Shown in pieces: positions 12,237 to 23,280 of a stretch of DNA of 64,000 nucleotides (position 1 is the stretch's first letter; each line of letters opens with the position of its first letter). The notes under the pieces are model-generated. The model had not been told where the DNA came from, made no database searches, and saw only the letters and a list, made by a program, of their open reading frames with translations. Source of the stretch: Selaginella moellendorffii (taxonomy: Eukaryota; Streptophyta; Lycopodiopsida; Selaginellales; Selaginellaceae). Location of the stretch: positions 2,910,519 to 2,974,518 of the forward strand of contig NW_003314262.1 in assembly GCF_000143415.4 (NCBI RefSeq), given 5' to 3'. Position numbers and translations under genes: made by a program.

Positions 12237-13383
12237 TGTAGCGCATGTGGTTTTGACCCTTTATCCTATGGTGATTTACCACAGGATAACACCACGAAGC
12301 GGAACCTAAACCCTCTTTGTGCCACATGACAGATGCCACGTGTCACATGCCACGTGTCCAAAGGACCGTGGTGTGGAACCCGAGGTTCAAGGCCTTGGGC
12401 CACTGAACGAAGGAACGGTGCCACCTCCCAAGCATGGAGCCAAGGAGTGACGGAACTGAACCACGGAGCAACTCCCGAGCATACAGCCCAAGGAGCGAAG
12501 GGACAAGGGCTCGAGGCGACTTGGAACAGTCCTGGAGCAACCAGCATCCCTATGCCAGGACCAGTATGCAAAACGGAGCCAAACGGAGTCTGGTGCTATT
12601 TTGGCATACCGGTGGCCTAACTTGAGAGTATGGGTACTCCATCAGCTAGCATGGAATGGAACTTGGGCTTAGACCCAAGCCGGACGCAGAACAAGGACAG
12701 GCACGCAAGCGGGAGCTAGACTATGCCTCAAGTTGGTCGGCCATGCCCGACCTACCCACTATCCCTACTATACATTTGGAACCCCCCATAGCCCCCCCCC
12801 CCCCACTTGAGGAACACACGCTTTGGGCTTTCACCCCAAGCCTCCCTTAGTATCAGGAGTTAGTCTCTGGGACAAGCTCAAAACTTACTAAATACGGAAT
12901 GTCTTTAGATTGCAAATTTGGATACGGGACGAACACCATTGTGTTCAGGACGATCTCTACATTCCGTAGATATGCCAAATGAGCAAATCTAGACACTTTC
13001 CATAAATAGCATCTAGGACGAATTGAGACTAACACAAAGGGCATGATAGCGAGGGTGTTTGGCAGACACGGTAAGCTATCATCTAGCGATGTTGAGGGAC
13101 CAATCTCAATATCGCAGGGGTTCTTGATACTAGCAAGTGCAAGCCAATGACAGGAGTTTCTCAAACCAGGCTGAGTATGCTCAGCAAGAAACACATAGGG
13201 TTCCTACCTTATGTTTATCCGATCTAAGTACATGGTCATTGACCAGTTTCTCAACTAACTCAAGTGGGAAACTGATAACGGGTCCAGCAATACCGACCTC
13301 CTGCCATCGTGGTAGTAAGGAAAGAATATCCAAAAGGACTAGCCGACAGGTAACTTTCGATACCCGAAGTCACATTCGCGACA
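12237..13383 (-). repeat. LTR-beta, 3' LTR (minus orientation)
   Basis: 1147 bp, TG...CA bounded on the minus strand. It contains a poly-C run near 12790 and the CCACATGCGCTACA end. It matches 50727-51874 with scattered, mostly transition, differences. Confidence 0.9.
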
Positions 13384-13399
13384 CTCTCCCCCCCTAGGG
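13384..13399 (-). promoter_or_regulatory. Polypurine tract of the young beta element
   Basis: The minus strand reads CCCTAGGGGGGGAGAG directly upstream of the 3' LTR start TGTCGCGA, the expected position for plus-strand priming. Confidence 0.7.
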
Positions 13400-14745
13400 A
13401 AGATCGACGTCTTCGTCGATGCATATTCCAGTCTAGAATACCGCCAAGGAAACAACTCCATAAAAAGTTCACGGTACTCACACTATGTGAGAAATGCACC
13501 AACTTAAATGAGTTAGGGGGTAACCTCTTTGTCTAACGCAGATGCGCTACGAGTTCAGACACCTTCCGGCCGTCGCCGACAAGGAAATGACCAACGGAGT
13601 TAGCCACCCTTGCTGCTCTGGGTGTCACCCAGCTACAAAAGTGTGATACGCCCTGCCCGCAGAGACATAGAGAGAGAAGCTAGAGGCCCCAACCCTCTTG
13701 AGCAAAGAAACCAAACCCGTCGGTAAGGTTTAGATAGACTACTGTCAACAGGCAGTTAGAGTTGTTTACACAGTCATGCCCTTTCAACGGACTAAGGAAC
13801 ATCAACAGAGAGGCGGGTTATGTGACCAGTCGACAGTAGCTACCCCATGACTAGAGATTTCAACATGCACACGAAGTGCCGAAGCCAGTCTGCCTATACT
13901 GGCCCAACCTTAGAGAGCAATAGATGGACTATATCAAAGTCATAGACATTGATATCTTAGAGATTTAATTATCAGTGAATATATCTTAGTTTAGAACACA
14001 AAGTATTCCAAGTAAGTTATCATCCGATAAACCAGTATTAGAGTATAAGAGCCACCAAGATCATCATAATTGGTAAACATAGGAATGACCATCCAACAAA
14101 ATTCAATAGCAAAGATATCATCAAGGAAACTCAATGATGAAACTTAACTATCGAAGATGGTAGACAGTATGCCAAACAATTTACGAAAGATAACTCAAAA
14201 AACACAAAACATCATTGACTGACAAGCACAATGCTTTCGAATGTATAACCCGAAGGAAATAACATCCCAATCTATCAAAACTAACTCGAGCAACAATCAA
14301 CAGAATAGAATGAATGCAGTAAGACCAACAAACACTCAGTCATGCCAATTATTGCACTAGCCAATTTGAATAGATCCCGGTCAACAATACCAAGGAACTA
14401 GAGTTGCTTAAGCAAGTGTTAGCAACATTCTATTGATGTCTCAAACCCAAGAGACCAATCCAAGGCAAACCACAAAGAACATGTGGTAATGCAAAAAGCC
14501 ATAAGCCATCAAAGAGAACAACTAACTATCATGAAAGATCATCAATCATCCCACCAATAAAGAGATGCAAAATCATCGTTTAAGAAGGAATCCACCATCC
14601 CGAAGAATAGCAAATCAATCTAGATCAATGATAATCAAGCAAAACCTCTGACAAGGATAATCAATTATCCCAGATGATAGTCAATCATCACCAATGATTG
14701 TTAGATGCAAATACTAACTTCAACATCGAAGCTAGGAGCCAAAAT
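13400..14745 (-). other. Beta internal region, distal part; no gene
   Basis: Homologous to the reverse complement of the decayed copy at about 10300-11580. There is no long open frame on the minus strand. It ends at the 4-bp target AAAT (14742-14745) of transposon A. Confidence 0.7.
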
Positions 14746-14769
14746 AAGCTCTATTTCGTTAAAGTGGGA
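14746..14769 (+). repeat. Copy A terminal inverted repeat, left
   Basis: 24 bp identical to the reverse complement of 26761-26784. Similarity past base 24 is lost, except that the subterminal sequences each repeat a GTGGGA/TCCCAC motif. Confidence 0.95.
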
Positions 14770-17427
14770 ATTGTCATTATCCCACTTGTAAAATAAGGTT
14801 TCCAAACCTTTATATAGTATATAAATATAACAAAATTCAACTGCATTGAGGCACATGCCATTTTATTTTAAACAAGGAAATGTCTACTCAATCACTTCTC
14901 CTCCCCCTGCCACTGCTTCACCTCTCTCTTCTCCTTGTCATCGTCGTCCAATTTCTTTCCATCCTTTTAATATTGGCTCAGTTGCTCCGAGTCTAGGTGG
15001 AGCCCAAGTCCCCATTCAATCTTTACTTTCCCCTTATTAATAAAACAACTTCGTAGACTTCCAATAACATGCTGTAACACTTCTAGTAACATTTTTAAAT
15101 AAATACATGCCATCTCAGACTGTTATTTTTTGCCTCCAACGCCTATACAATAATCTTGGAATTTCATCACTCTCCACACTATCAGGATTTAAACCCAATA
15201 GTAATGCCATCTCTTCTCTAATACGTCCATGCTCATGTTCAGTGGTCGAAGAACCCATCCGGTTGAGCAGATTATGGAGATGCGGATAGTGCTTGGCTAG
15301 ACAATATACATGCCATAAATGATGATTGGTGTCTGTCCGATCAAATGGCTTCTGATATACCGTTCCATCTGCCATTTGGTTGATTTCTACAGCCACCTCC
15401 TGGACTGGCCGGTTCTCTATCACCATCGCTCCAAGCCGTTTTGCAAGGTCCCCCAGAACATACGGTTTCTTCTCCTTAGTTTCCATACTGCAAGAGATGG
15501 GGTGCATTGCATATGTGTGCGTGTTCGCTGCAATTTTAATCGGCGAGTCATCGATGATGAGGATTTCACTTGACCTAGCAGTCCGGTTCATCACTACAGC
15601 CTCTGGCTTGACGAAGATGGGCTTGCTACCCCTCACATGGACCATAGTCAAGCAATCCTCCTGCATTAGGAGAAATTCAAATGGTAATATTACTTGCGTC
15701 TGATCGTGCATCATCTGTAGCAACGTTAATGCATTGTGGCGCATCATGGATGTCCAAACTCCCAATTGCAAATTGAACCCGGCCCTCTGTTTTAAGTGTC
15801 GCATGGTCATTATTAGATCCCGTAGTTTCTCCCGTGTGATTAATGTGAATCTGTCTCTTTTGACCAACTTGCGACCGCAGGCTTTGGAGGGTGCAGTGAC
15901 ATTCGAGGACGAGCCATGCTCATGGGAGAAAAGGACACCATTCAGATCAAAAACAATACAATACCTTCGCCGTGACTCTGAAATGAAATGCGTCAGCATA
16001 AAAAATGGTACAAGTCAATTTTACCATCTACAATATTAGCGAATGGTGCTCCCGATGGTCGTTGAGAGGGTTTTGGTCAAGGAAACGTGAAGGGCAGAAA
16101 TACTCTCCTCTGCAATGTGGGGTCAATCGCATCCGATGGCGTGTGGGCACATGCCATTTCAGCTGTAGACTCTAGTACAACTGGCTCAACAGTGGCATGG
16201 GGTGGTTCCGATGGCGTGTGATCACACGCCATTTCAGCTGGTGCCTCCGTTGGCAAAGTGGACATGACCGAACAGGTAGCAGGGGCGGTGTAGGGAGGTT
16301 CCAACGGCGCGTAGTCAGACGATTGGGCACACGTTGAGTCTGTTGGAAATGGGGATACGACCGGCTCGACGGCTGGGGCGGCCTCATGCGGGTCCAATGG
16401 CGCCTGGTCACCGTCAGTTGGATACGTGGACAAGATTGACTCAGTGGTATGGGCAGCATCAAGTGGAGCGTGGTCAGCTTGCTTGGCGTTGATATGGATA
16501 GTAGCCTCCACCAGCTCTAATGACTCTTGTAGGCAAGTAGAGTCCACTGGCGGATCCATATGCATGTCCAAATATCTCCCTTCGATTGAGATGGTATCCT
16601 CCCGTGCTACTAAAAACAAACTCATTAGCACATTGAATCGACTATACTATATTTACCATCAACTGCTATTGAGGAACTAGGACCGATATCACTTGGGCAC
16701 ACTGCTGATTCTGAAGGATTGGACATATGTTTCGACCCTTGCTTGGCACTATCCTTCCTCGACACTAAAGGCTAGAGTTTGTAAATTCAACTGAATAATC
16801 TCTACTTACCATTTCCTCTGCGACCTACATGGACAATGTTAGAAATGGTAAAAGGTTAGGAATGGATGTACTATTATTTACCTGATGGTTTGTCTTGTAT
16901 GACCTTCCTCCGCTGCTCTTTGGCCACCTCAGGCTGGCCATCGTCGTCATCATCGTCGTCGTCGTTATTGTGATCGTCACCATTGTGAGGACCATCCAAG
17001 TCCTCTTCGTCCTCCTCTTCTTTGTCCTCCTCTTCGTCCTTCTGCTCTTCCTGCTCATTATCTTTCTCTGGCTCCTCATCCCCCTCCTGCATTTCTTCCA
17101 TAGGCTGCTCAGGCTGGATGGCTTGTTCTTCCAGGACCATCTTGGGAAAATCATCTGGCCGAGTCTCCATCTCAAAATACAAGACATCCATAGCCTGTTT
17201 TAGTGCGTGACCTAGGACCGTATCCTCACCCGACTGTCTTAACATGGTTTCTGCACGTTCTTGCACCCTTCGAAGACGACGAGATGAGAAAAACGTGGCC
17301 CTGACTTGAAAAGCATCCCTCATCCATTGTACCTCTCTATTGAGATTGGGGAAGGGGAGTCCGCCATAGGAATCTGAGTCAGGAGGTGGTGACTGCCTGC
17401 TTTCACTTAGCCCTTGATCTGCAATGA

Positions 17428-17449
17428 ATGGCATGAGCACACATGCCAT
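17428..17449. repeat. 22-bp palindrome inside a 47-bp intron (copy A)
   Basis: Half-sites ATGGCATGAG and the inverse of ATGGCATGTG fill nearly half of the phase-1 intron that corresponds to 36679-36725 in copy B. Confidence 0.85.
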
Positions 17450-17618
17450 AACCGCGAGGTATTACCTATCATCTTTTCGTTGCCCTTCTTCCTTTTCGAA
17501 TCAAACGCCTCTGATCCCGACAACTGTCCAACGTGCTTTCGCTTTTTATGACCATTGTCATTTTGAGCTTGGCTGGTGCTTGCCTGTTTTGCCTTTGAAG
17601 TAGTGTCTCCTACAAGGA

Positions 17619-17640
17619 ATGGCATGAGACCACACGCCAT
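17619..17640. repeat. 22-bp palindrome inside a 49-bp intron (copy A)
   Basis: ATGGCATGAG on the left arm and ACACGCCAT on the right. It is the counterpart of 36504-36525 in copy B. Confidence 0.85.
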
Positions 17641-19247
17641 TGCAAATATAATTTGTACCTCCTTTTTTCCTATTGCTTGTCTGTTTGTCCTTCTTCGACG
17701 CGCCACCAGTGCGCTTTTCAGTCCTCGTGTCTGAATATTCACAACGATCTATAATCAAAATGGCGTGAGGCCTCACGTGACCTTACCTTGTGCAGGTTGT
17801 GAGCTCGGCCCAACATGGGTATCTTCAACAGTAGCTGTTAATGCCGTTTCAGCATCTGGGGGTGGCCACGCTCCTGCATACAGAGCTTGTGAGATAACAT
17901 TTAAACTTAAAATGCGTACTCACCAGGTTCACAGAGAAGATACTGTTTTTCTTTGGCAACTGTAATTATATGCTCCATTGAAGTCACCTCTTCAATGGAG
18001 TTTGTCACCACAACACACGGGACACCCTTGAGTAGTGCAGCTCGAAAGAATAGTCCGTCGCAGTTGTACTCGACAACGCATTTGCCCTTGGAGTCGGAAG
18101 CAGGTGACCCACCCGCTATTGCGTTGAAGACCCAGCGGAGCATTTCCCATGCTGCACCTGGAGCTTTCTTTGGATTTGAAAGCTCCATAGCCGTCTTCAG
18201 TTCCTCAGGCACGGGTAAATTGACCTCCCTCAGATCAATTCGATTGGCCTTGTCGAACGAAGCTGGGAAGTCAGTCCAGTCCCACTCTGCTGCAGGACCA
18301 ATAATAAGAGCGAGTGTGAAGATGTGGACATTCGTCGGTATCTTCTTCTTAGCCATTATCCCATGGATCTCCCGCATCTCCTTGCCTTTCAACCGAGCCT
18401 TCACCTCGTTCAAGGCCTTCCAGAACTTGTGATAGGATTCGGAGTCGTAGATCATATAGTGGACTGAAGATTCCACCTCCGCAAGTCCCACCATTAAGTC
18501 AATGATGGAGCTGACTTCGTCTGCATGAGTGATCTCCACGTTTGTGAAGTCCATCACACAAAAGATGTTCTTGACCTGCTCATCTCCGTGGGAAACGATG
18601 CTCCTCCACCTTTGATCCTCATCCGAATTCAAGTATACCCGGTAAGGTTCTCGATAGGCCTCTGCTGCGGGGTCGAGCTGTTTCTGGAGCCGGCGGTTGA
18701 CATCACTCTTAATGAAATTTGGATACTGATCCAACTTCTCAGCTTTACTTTTCGTGGCATCCCGCAGCAAATCGATGAACTTGGGGGCCCCCTTCACGTA
18801 CTTGTCGATGTCTTCATTTGACAAATCCAGCGCTTCCATCATCTCTTACGTGGTGTCGATGCTCACCCTCTCCACGGCCACTTGCTCGAAGATCCAATTC
18901 TTCAATAGCGCACGAGCTCTCAGAGTCGTGCACAAGTCCTCGTATGTCACAATATGGCTGGGAGTCATTTTGGTCTTGTTGAAGACTACCTCACCACGTA
19001 GAAGAGCATTAGCCACTGTCAGAAGGTCGTCGTCGTCTAGAGACCGCGAGAAACGCAAGGCGTTGAGCTTCAAATCATTGGGCTTCCGGCCGTCCTCCAC
19101 ACCCATTGAGTTTAGTAACTCCCCGTCATGGTACCTCCTCAGCACATCTACCCATTTGTCAAAAACAACTTTTGTCGTGAGTAGAATGTTATGGATGCTG
19201 AGTGTGTCATTGACCCCCAGTGTTTTCGAGAGAAGACTTGAGAATTC

Positions 19248-19301
19248 CTGCAATGGAAATGGCGTGAGGCCACATGCTATGCCACATGCAACGAGGCTTA
19301 C
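19248..19301 (-). other. Probable 54-bp intron carrying a palindrome (copy A)
   Basis: On the minus strand the segment starts GTAAGCC and ends ATTGCAG, with a palindrome at 19259-19280. It is phase 0, a multiple of three and free of stops, so it could also be read through as 18 codons. Confidence 0.6.
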
Positions 19302-20532
19302 CTGCCAGGCGCTAGTTGCTAGTGCACGTCCTTGTCCTGGTTTTTGTGGCTTCTTCAGTTGAACCCAGAGCTTCCGTGTTCGTGCCAATGTCTCGTGCAG
19401 ACCCGATTTGTAGCACGTTTCTTGCTTGACATTCTGCGCGTGGGAGATGTATATGATAGATCGGAGGGGCGAGTTGCCTTTTATCAGGCGGACAACTCTT
19501 GTCTTGAAGACTTTCTTCACCTCCTCGCCCACCATAATATCCACAACTATCTCTTGCATCGCCAAGCTAGAATGCTGCCCGGAGACGGCATAGAACCGGA
19601 TGTTCTGATCGTCCAACACCTTCCTATTGATCAAGTCTGGAAACCTCGTCTCGCCCTTCATTGTTCGGTAGTAGGGGATCACGTCTGCGATGTCGGGTGT
19701 TACTGGACTTGCCAGCATCTTCTGCTTCAGTTTCTCCACCCACTCATTAGATACTAGCCTGTGGTTGTATTTGCTTTGGATGTCGATACGGCTTATGTCG
19801 ATTGTATATACTTTGTTGGAATAGTAACAAGTACTATTATCTACGACGATTTTTGTTGCCTCTTCTTGCTCTTTCTGCTCTTTGCGGCTCTTCTTTTTGG
19901 TGGGTGTAGTGTTCGAACCCGAGGCAATGGCATCACCGAGTAGCTTCGTTTTTGGAGGAGAGTCGGACGTCGGCTTAAGCTTGACCACCCTTTTCTGCTT
20001 CTGGGTAGTTTCCAAATCGACCCCCTTCCCTTTCGCTTCGCGAACTGGAGTCACTCTCAACGGCTCAATGTTGGAATATAGTTTTTGAATATCACCGTAG
20101 GGGAGGTCCGTGGATTCCATGTGATCTTCATAGACCCGCAGCGTCTTTGAAATTGTGGGCCTCCTGGACAACCTTTCCCTAGCTCCCTCTAGGAATTCCT
20201 CATAGCCGCTGCCCCCCTCCGGGAAGCCGCTAGGATGTGCAAGGTGGATCTTGAATGCAGACGCTGTCTCTACCACAAGTGCCAGTCCATATTCTTGCAT
20301 GGAACTGCATGGAGTGTCTGTCACTTGGATGAGGATCCCCATGCATTCTTTTCTCCCACCATCTGTGTTGTACAGCCTCAGATCCTCGCCTTCCATCCCA
20401 AAAGTCCAACTGGTGAGCTCCTCCCCCTTCTCTGCATCCACATTGACAGTGGCTGGAAGAAGAACGCAATTCCTCGCCTGTTTAGAAATGCACAACAATT
20501 AGAGCTGACAGATGAAAAGATAGCAGCTGGAA

Positions 20533-20691
20533 ATAACGTGAGGCCACACGCCATTCACCACTGCATCAGATGTCTTGAAGCCGCATCCTAAGATGGCGTG
20601 AGGCTACACGCCATCTGTAACCGGACTGCACTCGAGAGCCCAATCGGTGCATGCCAATGTTGCTACTGAATGGCATGTGGCCTCATGCCAT
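20533..20691. repeat. Three palindromes in intron 1 (copy A)
   Basis: Copies at 20533-20554, 20593-20614 and 20670-20691, all with the ATGGCRTGNGG half-site and its inverse. They are spaced about 60-80 bp apart within the 5' intron of the ParB-phosphatase gene. Confidence 0.85.
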
Positions 20692-21312
20692 TTTCTACTT
20701 GGCCTAAAAGACTTACCATTTGAAGCCGAATGGAGGCGTGAGAACCGGACTCGCTGGTGAATATGCACTGTGTGTGCAGCGGATCGTAGCAGCAAGGCTA
20801 CTCTACCACTTACAGTTGGAGAGTGGCACTGAAATCTCCCGGGACGCCAAGTGGGCTGCGTGTGGGTGGCGGAGTGGGCGGCGGAGTTGGCGGCGAAGTT
20901 ACAAACTGGGTGTGTCTTGAAGTGGACGCCGATGCACACGAGCGCGATGTGAGCGCGAGTGTGATGCAAGCGCGAATGGACGCTGATGCACACGAGAAAC
21001 CTGTAGAGAAGGTAGATGAGCGCGAATGTGAGCATGATCGCGAGTGGGAGCGCGATGCGAGCGCGAGTGTGCGAGCACGAGTACGAAGCAAAATGCAAAA
21101 CCTAACCTCACACGCACGAAATGTCACGACGGTTGGTAATCCCGCCATGTTATCATTCCTCGGACTTGGGCGCCACCATTAATTTCTGGATTGCCGCGCG
21201 CATGCATGCACGTGAAATCCAAAAGAAATCCGCAACGTCATCATTCCTCAGACTGCATGCACGCAAAATCCAAAAGAAAGATCATGATTGGGATATCATT
21301 TAATACCCTCGC

Positions 21313-21322
21313 TATATTTATA
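21313..21322 (-). promoter_or_regulatory. Candidate TATA box for the ParB-phosphatase gene (copy A)
   Basis: The minus strand reads TATAAATATA, conserved in copy B at 32861-32870, about 600 bp upstream of the proposed start codon. It is a weak prediction from motif and conservation only. Confidence 0.35.
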
Positions 21323-21982
21323 CAATGCATGATTGGATATTCCAAAGCATCTTGTATTTCCAAAAATGCCAGATGTTCAGCTAAATAAATTGTCAGAGGA
21401 TTTGATGTGACGTTCAAGTGTGTGGGCTCATGCAATTTTGATCCCAAAAAATGCACCAAAAAATGCTCGGCGTCATCTGGCGTTATCTCTTGAATGGTGT
21501 GGGGGCCATTTTCAGGGGCACATAGGAGTATATTCCTAGAATATTCTGACACGCGCGAGATTGTTTTGAGTTTTCTGGAGATCCAACCGTTAGATCGCAA
21601 CTAGATTTTACAGAATGGTATACAATGTCCTTCTTGATGACTCTGCAAAGAAGCATCTCGATCGGACACCACATGAGACCACACGAGCCTTACAATGTTT
21701 CAGGGGCATTTGCCATAGATCCGACTGTTATTTTGCTCCAAGATTCTACAGTTTGGTGTGCATTGACCTTTCCATCGACACTGCAAAGGGACATCACAAT
21801 TAGATGCGGGATCACAAGAAACCAACTTCACTAACTCTGGTTTCACCAAGATGTAGGTAAGGAGTTATGAAATGAAAGGACCCTCTTTATTGAAATGTGT
21901 TTATGGTTCTAGGGGCATTGTGACATATCAAAGGATTTTTCATCAAGTTCTGTATTTGCATGTTTATCAAGCTACTGAATTG

Positions 21983-22001
21983 CTAAACCCTAAACCCTAA
22001 A
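21983..22001 (-). repeat. Telomere-like repeat / telo-box (copy A)
   Basis: The plus strand has CTAAACCCTAAACCCTAAA, that is tandem TTTAGGG on the minus strand. Copy B has a longer version at 32178-32210. Telo-boxes (AAACCCTA) are known regulatory motifs in plant promoters, and this one sits in the divergent promoter region. Confidence 0.8.
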
Positions 22002-23018
22002 CATGTGGCAAATGCTGCGTGAAGAAAGATGCTCTTTCTGGGCAAATGCTGTAAGAGGCAGATGCCGAGCAGATGTATCTCAGGCTAGCAAAGGGGACAA
22101 ACGAAAGCTAGCTATAAACATGACGGGAAGATTACTAGGCTGGTCCTGCAAAAATCAAAAACCATAATTGAAAACATTGAAAATGCAAAAAGAAAGGTTT
22201 ATAATATTTTTGAATTTTAAGCAACCAAAGGAATGTAAGTAGGGCATGTGTTTGTAAGTTTAAAAATGCCTCAACCACTTAAATTCCCAAGTAAATAAAG
22301 CTGTTTCTATTTTTGGTACAGGTAAACTTTATAGCGTGTGGGCTCATGCAATTTTGAACTCAAAAATGCACCAAAAAATGCTCGACTAGCATTATTCTTT
22401 GAATGGCGTGTGGCCTTATATTGCCATAAATGGACGTACACACACAGCATAATTATTCCTTTACACGGCGAATAATCTTGGCGCGGATCGCTGACACGGC
22501 ATGGCAAAGTTCGAATCACTGACATGGCACAGCTGGATCGAGGCAAGGACATGATGTGACAAAGTTCAACCTCCGACAGCAAAGTCTAGAAGCTACTCAA
22601 TTTGAAATTTGTTAGAGGAATCATAAGATCTGGTTTGTTAGAGGATTTGATGTGACGTTCAAGCGTGTGTTATTTTTGAATTCTCGAACTCATTCCTAGG
22701 TCTATCATTTTTGTGCGCCGTGTTCTTGGTTCCGCTGAGCGCAGTGAGCGCTGCTTGTGTAAGCAGCGTTGTGAGCTATGGTTTATGCGTCTACAAGCGG
22801 TTGCGGCATTGCGAGCGCCATTGCGAGCGGCAGTTTATGCGAATGGCAGTTTGTGCAAGCGGCGCTACGAGCAGTTGCGGTGTTGCGAGCGGCGCTACAA
22901 GTAGTTGCGGTGTTGTGAGCGGCGCTGTCTTTGGTGTGGCTACCGCTTCCTCTTGATATTCGGCACTTGTGCTTCCTGGTATGTTCACCATGGAATGGCT
23001 TAGGACCACATTTAGAAA

Positions 23019-23207
23019 TGGCATGAGGCCATATGCCATCTTGGGCCCTTGCAATTTCATGGCTAGCGTATTGTCATGTATGTTTTTACTTGCCTGCAGC
23101 TGTGTGTATATCAAGATGGCATGAGGCCTCATGCCAATTTTGTGAATGCAAAATTTCACGTGGGTGTCAATAGCATGTTTGAATAATGGCATGTGGCCTC
23201 ATGCTAT
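23019..23207. repeat. Three palindromes upstream of the transposase gene (copy A)
   Basis: Copies at 23019-23040, 23116-23137 and 23186-23207, the last ending about 70 bp before the ATG at 23281. Copy B has an expanded, partly duplicated set at 30754-31154. Confidence 0.85.
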
Positions 23208-23280
23208 TTGGTATGTTATGATTTAGGCCATTCTCCAATCATTTTTTGTATGGTCTTAACTTCTTTTCTGCACTTTCAGA

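Larger units (their letters stand above)
15115..20719 (-). pseudogene. ParB-like / FCP1-like phosphatase fusion gene, copy A (nonsense at 18846-18848)
   Basis: Minus-strand counterpart of the better-described gene in copy B (33423-39092), with the same micro-introns. The start is the ATG at 20717-20719, which stands at the very end of exon 1 and is followed by a 239-bp intron (20478-20716). The main open frame runs 20477 to 18849 and stops at TAA 18846-18848, where copy B has CAA. The frame reopens at once to about 17924. The acidic-linker exons cover 17449-16882 and the FCP1-like exon ends at 15115. The N-terminal codon that is a stop in copy B (Glu in PEGGSG) is intact here. ParB-like motifs lie near 19560-19800. 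The phosphatase motifs VFDLNGVL, GVWTSM and IIDDSPIK are present. A truncated protein without the phosphatase domain could still be made. Confidence 0.8.
20720..23280. promoter_or_regulatory. Divergent promoter region between the two genes (copy A)
   Basis: No conserved open frame. It holds GC-rich minisatellites (about 20930-21080 and 22733-22930), an internal duplication of a block ending in AAAAAATGCTCG (near 21460 and 22380), degenerate palindromes at about 21412, 21492, 22331 and 22404, perfect ones at 23019-23040, 23116-23137 and 23186-23207, a telomere-like repeat at 21983-22001, and a TATA-like motif at 21313-21322. Both gene starts face outward from it, so it probably drives both. 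Confidence 0.6.

Noticed and set aside
12266-13502. Overlapping open frames of 60-113 codons in the beta LTR (also 50756-51891)
   Set aside because: Present on both strands in the same place, not shared by the older beta copies, and without domain motifs. They are by-products of GC-rich LTR sequence.
15319-20591. Plus-strand open frames opposite the ParB-phosphatase gene in copy A (and minus-strand ones in copy B)
   Set aside because: They are antisense shadows of the coding exons; conservation of motifs and splice sites is on the other strand.
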